DNA from: Mesorhizobium loti
GTDB lineage: Bacteria > Pseudomonadota > Alphaproteobacteria > Rhizobiales > Rhizobiaceae
Assembly: GCA_014189435.1 (NCBI GenBank)
Contig: CP050293.1
Location: forward strand, 1,989,001-2,053,000
Length of the DNA: 64,000 bases
Direction of reading: 5' to 3'
The notes beneath the pieces were generated by a model. It did no database searches. It was not told the origin of the DNA and saw only the letters and a list, made by a program, of their open reading frames with translations. The stretch's first letter is position 1. The number at the start of each line of letters is the position of its first letter. The position numbers were made by a program, and so were the translations under genes. This document shows positions 56,947-64,000 of the stretch, in pieces.

Positions 56947-58174
56947 ATGAACAACCTGCGACTGAAAGCACTGCTTGGGGCGGGGTGCTTTTCGCTGGCT
57001 TTGATCGGGACGGCGATGAGTTCGGCGCATGCCGGCGGTCTGGAGCGCGGCGGCTACGACATCGATCTTTTGTTTGACCCTGCGCCGTTCGCCACGGAAG
57101 CTGAAGCGACGTACGTGATGCCGGATCGCAAGTACGAGAATGCGCGCGGTCCGGGCGGAGCCAATCTCGGCTTGGGCACGTCGGCGGATGGCGCCGAAGG
57201 TTATTGGGTTCCGCGCATCGGCGCCAAGGTCCAGGTTGTGCAAGGCGTCGACTGTATGGTCGACTATTCGCAGCCGTGGGGTGCCCACACAGCCCCTGGC
57301 ACGTCGTGGAATGGCGCGTTTTCTAACGTCGAAACGAATATCACGAGCAATAACTACGCCGGCACCTGCTCCTACAAGTTCGATGTCGGTAAGGGCCAGC
57401 TCCGTTTTATCGGCGGCGTGTTCTACCAGGATATTTCAGGCTTCAAGGAAAGCTTGGTGGGTTTCAATCCAATTGGGCCGTCACCGATCGGCCGCGTCGA
57501 CCTGGCGGCCAATGGCTGGGGCTGGCGCGCCGGCGTTGCCTACGAAATCCCTGAGATCGCGCTTCGCGCCAGCTTGGTCTACAATTCACAGGTCAAGCTC
57601 GACAACATCTCCGGCACACTTACGACGCCACTTGGATCTCAGGCGATTTATGGCTCGACGCAGCATATGCCCGACTCGCTGGAGTTGAAGTTTCAATCGG
57701 GCATCGCGCCCGACTGGCTTGCTTTCGGCTCGATCAAGTGGGTCAACTGGAGTGTGCTGCAAAGTGTTCCGATCTGCCCGACCCCCCCAAGCTCCGTCTG
57801 CGCTGTGCTTCACGAACGGTCCGGGTCAAGTGACGTCGCTCGACCTGATGTATCGTGATGGCTGGACCGTCACCGGTGGCATCGGCCACAAATTCAACGA
57901 TCAGTGGAGCGCCGCCGGCCAACTCTCCTGGGATCGTGGTACCTCGCACGGCTACGGAGCGCAGACCGATACGTGGACGCTGGGCGGCGGTGTCGCCTAT
58001 ACGCCGCGGCCCAATATCGAAGTGCGGCTTGCTGGAGCGATCGGCGTGCTGACCAGCGGCCACTCAGGGGAGTTGGCTGGTGAGAACGGCTATGTCGCAG
58101 GCGAGGATGCCAGCTACGATTTCGGCAACGATCTGGTCACGGCAATTTCCGGCGGGATCAAGATCAAGTTCTAA
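56947..58174 (+). pseudogene. Second OmpP1/FadL-family gene, frameshifted in a C run
   Basis: A paralogue of the gene at 55336 with the same signal peptide start ('MNNLRLKALLGAGCFSLALIG'). The first frame covers about 280 family-like residues, then fails at the seven-C run 57782-57788. The rest of the barrel ('TSLDLMYRDGWTVTGGIGHKFNDQ' to the final 'GGIKIKF') is in another frame to 58174. Removing one C restores a protein of about 408 residues. Both halves look well conserved, so the break is recent or an error. Confidence 0.85.
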
Positions 58175-58195
58175 ACGATTGAAAATTCTAGCAAA

Positions 58196-58223
58196 AGGCC
58201 GGGCATTGCCCGGCCTTTTTGTT
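58196..58223 (+). terminator. Rho-independent terminator of the second FadL-like gene
   Basis: AGGCCGGGC (58196-58204) pairs with GCCCGGCCT (58208-58216) around 'att', followed by Ts. The stem-loop is identical to the one at 56576-56603. Confidence 0.9.
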
Positions 58224-58464
58224 TAAGCCTGCATCGCCTGTGCGCCCCGGTATCCAAGCTGCGTTGCATATAAGCCGCACTGTGGCCACCTCGTGCGATT
58301 GTGACGTTTTGGCAACACTTTCTGAACAACCCCTGCGCTAGAAGTCAGACCGGGGAAATTGCCCATTTCCCGCCATAAACCCGGCGCACCTCGATCTTGT
58401 CTCGGGACACGCGCCAAAAGGCTCGGCGAGGGGGCAGGCCGCACCGCCCGCGGCAAGGAAGAGT

Positions 58465-60190
58465 ATGGACGCCAAAGTCATTTCCAAGGCTAAGCTCCCT
58501 AGCCGCCATGTGACCGTCGGTCCGGCGCGTGCGCCGCACCGTTCCTATCTCTATGCGATGGGCTTGTCGGCGGCCGAGATCGCGCAGCCGCTGGTCGGCG
58601 TCGCGTCCTGCTGGAACGAGGCGGCGCCCTGCAACATTTCGCTGATGCGTCAAGCGCAGGTGGTCAAGAAGGGGGTAGCTGCCGCCAGCGGCACGCCGCG
58701 CGAATTCTGCACCATCACCGTCACCGACGGCATCGCCATGGGCCACCAGGGCATGAAATCGTCGCTGGTGTCACGCGAGGTCATCGCCGATTCTGGTCGA
58801 GCTCACCATGCGCGGCCATTGCTACGACGCGCTGGTTGGGCTGGCCGGCTGCGACAAGTCGCTGCCCGGCATGATGATGGCCATGGTGCGTCTCAACGTG
58901 CCGTCGATCTTCATCTATGGCGGCTCGATCCTGCCCGGCAGCTATCGCGGCCGCCAGATCACCGTGCAGGACGTGTTCGAGGCGGTCGGCCAGCACTCGG
59001 TCGGCACGATCGACGATGCCGAACTGCTTGAGATCGAGCAGGCCGCCTGTCCTTCGGCCGGCTCCTGCGGCGCCCAGTTCACCGCCAACACCATGGCCAC
59101 CGTCGCCGAGGCGATCGGCCTGGCGCTGCCCTATTCCTGCGGCGCGCCGGCACCTTACGAGATGCGCGACCGTTTCAATTTCGCCTCGGGCGAAAAGATC
59201 ATGGAACTGATCGCGAAAAATATCCGGCCGCGCGACATCGTCACGCTGAAGGCGCTGGAAAACGCGGCGACCGTGGTGTCGGCAACCGGCGGCTCGACCA
59301 ACGCGGCACTGCATCTGCCGGCGATCGCGCACGAGGCGGGCATCAAGTTCGACCTGTTCGACGTGGCGAAGATCTTCGAGAAGACGCCTTACATCGCCGA
59401 CCTCAAGCCGGGCGGCAAATATGTCGCCAAGGACATGTTCGAGGCCGGCGGCATTCCGCTGTTGATGAAGACGCTGCTCGACCACGGCTATCTGCATGGC
59501 GATTGCCTGACCGTGACTGGCCGTACTTTGGCCGAAAACATGCAGCACGTTGCCTGGAATGAACATCAAGATGTGGTCCGCCCGGCCAACAAACCTATTA
59601 CCCAAACCGGCGGTGTCGTGGGCTTGAAGGGAAACCTGGCTCCCGAAGGCGCGATCGTGAAGGTCGCGGGCATGGCGGAGCTGAAGTTCTCCGGCCCGGC
59701 GCGCTGCTTCGATTCGGAAGAGGAATGTTTCGAGGCGGTGACGCATCGCAACTACAGGGAAGGCGAGGTTCTCGTCATCCGTTACGAAGGGCCGCGCGGC
59801 GGTCCTGGCATGCGCGAGATGCTGTCGACGACAGCAGCGCTCTACGGCCAGGGCATGGGCGGCAAGGTGGCGCTGATCACCGACGGGCGCTTCTCGGGCG
59901 CGACGCGCGGTTTCTGCATCGGCCATGTCGGCCCCGAGGCAGCCGTGGGCGGTCCGATCGGGCTGCTCCGGGATGGCGATTTGATCTCGATCGACGCGGT
60001 GAACGGCACGATCGATGTGGCGTTGTCCGATAGCGAACTGGTGGAGAGGGCAAAGACCTGGAAGGCGCGCACGACCGACTATCAGTCGGGCGCGATATGG
60101 AAATATGCACAGACGGTAGGGCCGGCGCGTGATGGCGCGGTGACCCATCCGGGCGGTGCGAAAGAAACACACTGCTATGCGGATATCTGA
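58465..60190 (+). pseudogene. ilvD: Dihydroxy-acid dehydratase gene (isoleucine/valine synthesis), single-base frameshift
   Basis: The product dehydrates 2,3-dihydroxy acids in branched-chain amino-acid synthesis, using an Fe-S cluster. The first frame (58465 to about 58795) holds 'GVASCWNEAAPCNISLM' and '[25 protein letters not shown]', where Cys residues bind the cluster. The second continues with '[26 protein letters not shown]', '[17 protein letters not shown]' and '[21 protein letters not shown]'. Removing one G at 58795-58796 gives '[15 protein letters not shown]' and a 574-residue enzyme of normal length. Because the enzyme is needed without added amino acids, sequence error is plausible. 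exoR overlaps the 3' end. Confidence 0.9.
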
Positions 60191-61016
60191 GTTGTTGAGG
60201 TCGTCTGTCTTTTCGGCACTGGTCGTGATCGCCACTTTTGGCGCGACCTTTGGCGCCGTGGGCCAGGCCATGGCCTTCGACGACAAGGTGTTCGACGACA
60301 AGACCGGCGTGAAGCCGCAATCCAGCCCCTGGGCGGTGTTCCAGTTCGGTTTCTCCGCCTACAAGAACGGCCACAAGGAACAGGCCGCCGAGGCCTATAA
60401 ATACGCCGCCGAGAACGGCCAGATCGGCGCCACCTGGAAGCTTGCCCGCATGTATGCCGAGGGCGATGGCGTGGCGCGCGACGACTATGAGGCGTTCAAG
60501 TTCTTTTCGGAGATCGTCGACCAGGATGTCGAGCCCGGCTCGCCCGAGGAAAGCTATGTCTCCGACGCGCTGGTGGCGCTTGGCGACTATCTGCGCACGG
60601 GCATTCCGGGCAGCCCGGTCACCGAGAACGAGGTGGCGGCCCAGGAATATTACATGCGCGCCGCCGCCAACTACCGCAATCCGAACGCGCAGTTCGAGAT
60701 GGGGCAGATGTTCCTTAAGGGCGAGGGCGGCGTGAAGGCCAGCGTCAAGCAGGCCGGGCGCTGGTTCCAGCTTGCCGCCGAGAAGGGCCATGCCGGCGCT
60801 CAGGCGACGCTTGGCCACCTGTTGTTCCAGAGCGGCAAGATCGTTCGCGGCCTGGCGATGATGACGGCAGCGCTCGAACGCGCTTCGCCGGCCGATCAGC
60901 CCTGGATCCGCGGCATGCAGGAGGAGGCATTCGCCACCGCAGGCGAAGCCGACCGCCGCACCGCGATCTCGCTGGCTGATGACATCCTCACCAAGGGCAA
61001 CAACGCGGACCAGTAG
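60177..61016 (+). CDS. exoR: ExoR, periplasmic Sel1-repeat regulator of exopolysaccharide and motility
   Basis: A 279-residue protein with a signal peptide (about 1-34, ending 'AVGQAMAF') and Sel1-like repeats: '[46 protein letters not shown]', '[31 protein letters not shown]', '[23 protein letters not shown]'. The layout and the end '[28 protein letters not shown]' match Sinorhizobium ExoR, which holds the ExoS/ChvI system off until it is cleaved in the periplasm. ATG 60177 lies inside the last codons of ilvD (14-base overlap); an in-frame GTG at 60156 would be longer. Confidence 0.88.
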   Translation: MRISELLRSSVFSALVVIATFGATFGAVGQAMAFDDKVFDDKTGVKPQSSPWAVFQFGFSAYKNGHKEQAAEAYKYAAENGQIGATWKLARMYAEGDGVARDDYEAFKFFSEIVDQDVEPGSPEESYVSDALVALGDYLRTGIPGSPVTENEVAAQEYYMRAAANYRNPNAQFEMGQMFLKGEGGVKASVKQAGRWFQLAAEKGHAGAQATLGHLLFQSGKIVRGLAMMTAALERASPADQPWIRGMQEEAFATAGEADRRTAISLADDILTKGNNADQ

Positions 61017-61493
61017 GGGCGTATAGCTGCTTGCCTGTTTAAGCGATGAACTCAATCTCGAAGCCCTGCGCCGCCCCCCCATCTGGCTGCCGCCATCTTC
61101 TCCCCGTAAACGGTGCCAAGGACGCTCTCGTCGCTGTTTTCGCCAATCACCGGTGTTGCAGAGACGGCGCGGCGTTGCGGCCAGATTCTTTCTCCCCGTT
61201 CTACGCCACGCTATGCACACATTTTCTGTGATTGGCATGACTGATCGGCCCGAGGCTTGATTGCCAGGTGGTTCCCCCAATCCGTCGCTGCTTCGCAGCG
61301 CCACCGTTCCCCCTCCGGAGGGAAAGGAAGGGAGCGTTTCTGGACGAGCGTTGACGGCAAAAAGCTTGGCGCCTTTCCTCTACCCCGTCGATCGGGGGAG
61401 AGGTGGCTCGGCGAAGCCGAGACGGAGTGGGGGTCGACCAGCGCGGCGCGGGCTTTGCAAGTTTGGCCCGTCCGAGGCGACGGCTGCGGAAAA
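61017..61493. repeat. 477-bp intergenic region rich in 'ttctccccgt' palindromic words
   Basis: The gap holds no supportable gene. It contains 'ttctccccgt' at about 61098 and 'tttctccccgtt' near 61190. Inverted CCCTCC/GGAGGG arms lie at about 61308-61323, and 'ctctaccccgtcgatcgggg' with 'ggcgaagccgagacggagtg' at about 61379-61432. These match the style of the repeats at 13621-13643 and 25236-25320. Confidence 0.6.
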
Positions 61494-61793
61494 TCAATTC
61501 GCGGTCGGCTCCGTCGGCACCATGCTGGGCGCCGGCGTCGAGATCGGCGTGACGTGCAGGTGCGGCGCCATCGTGTTTGCGGGGCAGCTGTCCGCGACCT
61601 TCGTCCACGAGGTGTTGTTGAGCACCATGTCGCAGCGGGCCAGGTGGCTCTGGTCGGCAACCGTCAGGCAGGCGACCTGGCCAAGCTGGTAGGATTTTCC
61701 ATTGGCCAGGCATTCCTGATCGGCAAGTGCCGCCGCAGGAGCGGCCATGGCAAATGCCAGGCCGATCGGACAAAGAGAAAATCGAATGGTCAT
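61494..61793 (-). CDS. Small secreted protein, conserved in rhizobia
   Basis: A 99-residue protein with a signal peptide (about 1-25, 'MTIRFSLCPIGLAFAMAAPAAALA'). The mature part has four cysteines in 'DQECLANGKSYQLGQVACLTVADQSHLARCDMVLNNTSWTKVADSCP' and a Pro/Thr-rich tail. I recall this cysteine pattern from rhizobial periplasmic proteins of unknown function. ATG 61793 begins the signal peptide. Confidence 0.75.
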   Translation of the reverse strand: MTIRFSLCPIGLAFAMAAPAAALADQECLANGKSYQLGQVACLTVADQSHLARCDMVLNNTSWTKVADSCPANTMAPHLHVTPISTPAPSMVPTEPTAN

Positions 61794-61864
61794 GGGAACC
61801 CCAGCCGCCATGCTGGCCCGCAATGAACGGCGCGAAATGTGGCGATATGAGGGTTTAGCCGCTG

Positions 61865-62659
61865 TCAGGCCGGCTGCAGCGCTAGATCGATCGCCAAGGG
61901 CACGTGGTCGGAAGGTTTTTCCCAGGCGCGCACATGCTTTTCGATCGAGGCCGATGAGAACCGGTTGGCGGCTTCCGGCGACAAAAGCAGGTGGTCGATG
62001 CGGATGCCGTTGTTCTTCTGCCAGGCGCCGGCCTGATAGTCCCAGAACGTATAGGTGTCGGGCGCGTCGGTGACCGCGCGCACCGCCTCGGTGAAACCAA
62101 GGTTGAGCAGCCGCCGGAAGGCTTGCCGCGTCTGTGGCTGGAACAGTGCGTCGCCCAGCCAGTTCTCCGGAAAGCGCGCGTCGATCGGCTCGGGAATGAC
62201 GTTGTAGTCGCCGGCCAGCACCAGCGCCTCTTCGAGCCTCAATCGCTCCTCGGCCCAGCGCTCCAGCCGCGCCATCCAGGACAGCTTGTAGGGAAACTTC
62301 TTCTCGTCATCGATCGGGTTGCCGTTCGGCAGATAGAGCGAGACGACACGCAATGCGCCCTTGTCGGTGGAGAAAACACCTTCGATGAAACGCGCCTGCT
62401 CGTCGGCATCGTCGCCGGGCAGGCCACGATTAACCTCGTCGAATCGCAGTTTCGACAGGATGGCGACGCCGTTGAAACCCTTCTGGCCATGGGTTTCGAC
62501 ATTGTAGCCGAGCGCCTCGATCTCGGCGCGCGGGAACTGCTCGTCGACGGTCTTGATCTCCTGCAGGCAGACGATGTCAGGCGCGCTTTCGGTCAGCCAA
62601 TGGGTCAGGTTGCCGATCCGGGCGCGCACGCCGTTGATGTTCCAGGTGACGATTTTCAT
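61865..62659 (-). CDS. xthA: Exodeoxyribonuclease III
   Basis: A 264-residue AP endonuclease/3'-5' exonuclease of the EEP family. The N-terminal 'MKIVTWNINGVRAR' supplies the Asn metal ligand, 'DIVCLQEIKTVDEQFP' the Glu, 'VLAGDYNVIP' the Asp-x-Asn pair, 'GIRIDHLLLSPEAA' a second Asp and 'KPSDHVPLAIDL' the catalytic Asp-His. It repairs abasic and oxidised sites. ATG 62659 is clear; the open frame upstream is not family-like. It lies 17 bp after the VOC gene, in one minus-strand unit with erpA. Confidence 0.94.
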   Translation of the reverse strand: MKIVTWNINGVRARIGNLTHWLTESAPDIVCLQEIKTVDEQFPRAEIEALGYNVETHGQKGFNGVAILSKLRFDEVNRGLPGDDADEQARFIEGVFSTDKGALRVVSLYLPNGNPIDDEKKFPYKLSWMARLERWAEERLRLEEALVLAGDYNVIPEPIDARFPENWLGDALFQPQTRQAFRRLLNLGFTEAVRAVTDAPDTYTFWDYQAGAWQKNNGIRIDHLLLSPEAANRFSSASIEKHVRAWEKPSDHVPLAIDLALQPA

Positions 62660-62676
62660 GACGGTCTCGATGCTGT

Positions 62677-63072
62677 TCAGTTGGGCTCTTGCGGCGGATG
62701 GCGTTCGACCAGTCCGATCGTATTGCCTGCCGGGTCCTTTAGGAAGGCCATCCATTCGCTTTCCCCCGCCGGGCCGAACTGGCCGTCGGTGTCGCGATGG
62801 ACAAGCGTCGGTGGCGCGGTGAAGGGCACGCCCGAAGCTTTCGCCTGAGCATGGAAGTCCTCAAGGCCAGCTATGTCGAGATAGACGGTTCCAGCCGGGA
62901 TGCCGTCGGTGAACAGCAGCCTGATATCGCCGGCCATGATGAAGGCGATGCCCGGCGGATCGAAGCGCGCGTGGACAGCCATACCGAGTACGTCGCACCA
63001 GAAAGCCAGCGTCACGTCCAGGTTGCGGCCGGCCGACAGCGCGATCTGACGGACCGCGCCGATTGCATGCAT
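62677..63072 (-). CDS. VOC/glyoxalase-family protein
   Basis: A 131-residue vicinal-oxygen-chelate protein with paired beta-alpha-beta modules: 'DVTLAFWCDVLGMAVHARFDPPGIAFIMAGDIRLLF' in the first half and 'FLKDPAGNTIGLVERHPP' with the common Glu metal ligand in the second. The reaction is unknown. Its ATG is 2 bases after the erpA stop, so it is co-transcribed with erpA and xthA. Confidence 0.87.
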   Translation of the reverse strand: MHAIGAVRQIALSAGRNLDVTLAFWCDVLGMAVHARFDPPGIAFIMAGDIRLLFTDGIPAGTVYLDIAGLEDFHAQAKASGVPFTAPPTLVHRDTDGQFGPAGESEWMAFLKDPAGNTIGLVERHPPQEPN

Positions 63073-63074
63073 TT

Positions 63075-63422
63075 CTATATGGAGAAGCTCGTGCCGCAGC
63101 CGCAGGAGGCGACGGCATTTGGATTGCGGATCTGGAACGACTGGCCCATCAAATCGTCGACGAAGTCGATCACCGAGCCGCCCATATAGACCAGCGACAG
63201 GTCGTCGATCAGCACTGTGGCGCCGTCCTTCTCGATCGCGACATCGTCGTCATTGCGCGTGTCGACCAGGTCGAACTTGTAGGAGAAGCCCGAGCAACCG
63301 CCGCCTTCGACCGAAACGCGCAGCGCCGTCTTGCCGGCCTCGCCAGAGACAATCTTGGCGATCCGCCTGGCGGCGGCCTCGGTCATATCGACTTTCATGG
63401 CAGTCTTGGCATCAGCGCCCAT
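63075..63422 (-). CDS. erpA: A-type iron-sulfur carrier (ErpA/IscA-like)
   Basis: A 115-residue A-type carrier that passes Fe-S clusters to target enzymes. The three cluster cysteines are in 'VEGGGCSGFSYKFDL' and the C-terminal 'NAVASCGCGTSFSI' (C-x-C). 'MTEAAARRIAKIVSGE' is the usual start. ErpA and IscA cannot be told apart with certainty by eye. ATG 63422 is chosen; ATG 63398 is also possible. It is divergent from dgt, an arrangement common in rhizobia. Confidence 0.9.
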   Translation of the reverse strand: MGADAKTAMKVDMTEAAARRIAKIVSGEAGKTALRVSVEGGGCSGFSYKFDLVDTRNDDDVAIEKDGATVLIDDLSLVYMGGSVIDFVDDLMGQSFQIRNPNAVASCGCGTSFSI

Positions 63423-63527
63423 GGGCGTCACCTTGCTTTCGGTTTCACATGATAGGTATGAAGCGCGAGGGGCCAAGTCAACCAGGCCCAAATTATCTAA
63501 GCTAAGTCAACTGCGGCAGCATCAGCC

Positions 63528-64000
63528 ATGACCAATGAGTTGGGTGACATCGGATTCGGCTATCGGCCACGCGCCGCCTATGCCTGCGATCCGGCAAAGT
63601 CGCGCGGCCGGCTGTTCGACGAGGTGGAAAGCCCGACCCGCACGCCGTTCCAGCGCGACCGCGACCGCATCATCCATTCGACGGCGTTCCGCCGGCTGAA
63701 ACACAAGACGCAGGTCTTCATCGCGCATGAGGGCGACCATTACCGCACCCGGCTGACCCATTCGATCGAAGTGGCGCAGATCGCGCGCGCCCTGGCGCGG
63801 GCGCTGCGCGGCGACGAGGATCTGGCCGAGGCGGTGGCGCTGGTGCATGATTTCGGCCACACGCCCTTCGGCCATACCGGCGAGGACGCGCTGAACGAGA
63901 AGATGGCCGCCTGGGGCGGCTTCGACCACAACGCGCAATCACTGCGCATCGTGACAAGGCTTGAGGCGCGCTATGCCGAGTTCGACGGCCTCAATCTGAC
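63528..64000 (+). CDS. dgt: Deoxyguanosinetriphosphate triphosphohydrolase-like protein (cut by window end)
   Basis: The first 157 residues of an HD-domain dNTP triphosphohydrolase. '[30 protein letters not shown]' is the conserved nucleotide-binding start. '[23 protein letters not shown]' gives the first metal-binding His and '[20 protein letters not shown]' the HD pair. It splits dNTPs into nucleoside and triphosphate. The gene is intact as far as seen and runs off the right edge. ATG 63528 lies about 105 bp from the divergent erpA. Confidence 0.93.
   Translation, partial: MTNELGDIGFGYRPRAAYACDPAKSRGRLFDEVESPTRTPFQRDRDRIIHSTAFRRLKHKTQVFIAHEGDHYRTRLTHSIEVAQIARALARALRGDEDLAEAVALVHDFGHTPFGHTGEDALNEKMAAWGGFDHNAQSLRIVTRLEARYAEFDGLNL

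Overview
The window reads as chromosome of an alphaproteobacterium of the Hyphomicrobiales (Rhizobiales), most likely a Mesorhizobium. Three things support this. Coding GC is high. The gene set is typically rhizobial: RirA, HmuP/HmuS/HmuTUV, ExoR, a PutR-regulated PutA without a DNA-binding domain, a PopZ/DUF2497 protein and a phasin. Short GC-rich palindromes recur between genes, as in that genus. The genus call is inference; no rRNA or marker gene was compared.

Layout. 1-0.8 kb: tail of a possible c-type peroxidase gene and a HigBA-type toxin-antitoxin pair. 0.8-5 kb: divergent putR/putA (proline catabolism). 5-14.1 kb: haem-iron block with a haem-degrading monooxygenase, TonB, a small unknown periplasmic protein and the receptor HmuR on the minus strand, hmuPSTUV on the plus strand, and rirA facing hmuV. 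14.4-24.4 kb: housekeeping and transport genes (DUF445, phasin, MaoC, MFS/LysR, MocR/EamA, alcohol dehydrogenase, an isomerase/hydrolase pair).

24.5-36.7 kb is the accessory region. A LuxR-type response regulator (24.6 kb) is separated from a FIST-domain sensor plus hybrid histidine kinase (34.2-36.7 kb), which resemble the NosP/NahK nitric-oxide module. Between them lie a 2088-residue SpvB/Rhs polymorphic toxin with a translationally coupled immunity candidate, a second AT-rich immunity-like gene coupled to a toxin-tail-like stub, an IS200-like (RAYT) transposase with 26-bp terminal inverted repeats, and a second copy of the regulator's last 78 codons. The two copies differ at 15 bases, all synonymous. 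The block therefore looks like a recombination-built toxin/immunity island that brought in a diverged 3' end of the regulator gene.

37-47.4 kb: a form-II CO-dehydrogenase-like molybdenum hydroxylase operon, then an acyltransferase, SRPBCC, GNAT, CutC, an AhpD-like protein under a palindromic operator, a cupin and small secreted proteins. 47.5-55 kb: tRNA-Asn, tRNA-Cys, pcm, tolC, popZ and valS. 55-61 kb: two paralogous FadL-type outer-membrane proteins with duplicated upstream elements and matching terminators, then ilvD and exoR. 61-64 kb: a secreted protein, xthA, a VOC protein and erpA, with dgt divergent and cut by the window end.

Four otherwise normal genes (pcm, popZ, the second fadL-like gene, ilvD) each carry one single-base frameshift within about 10 kb, mostly in G or C runs. 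Two are expected to be important for growth, so sequence error is a serious alternative to real mutation.
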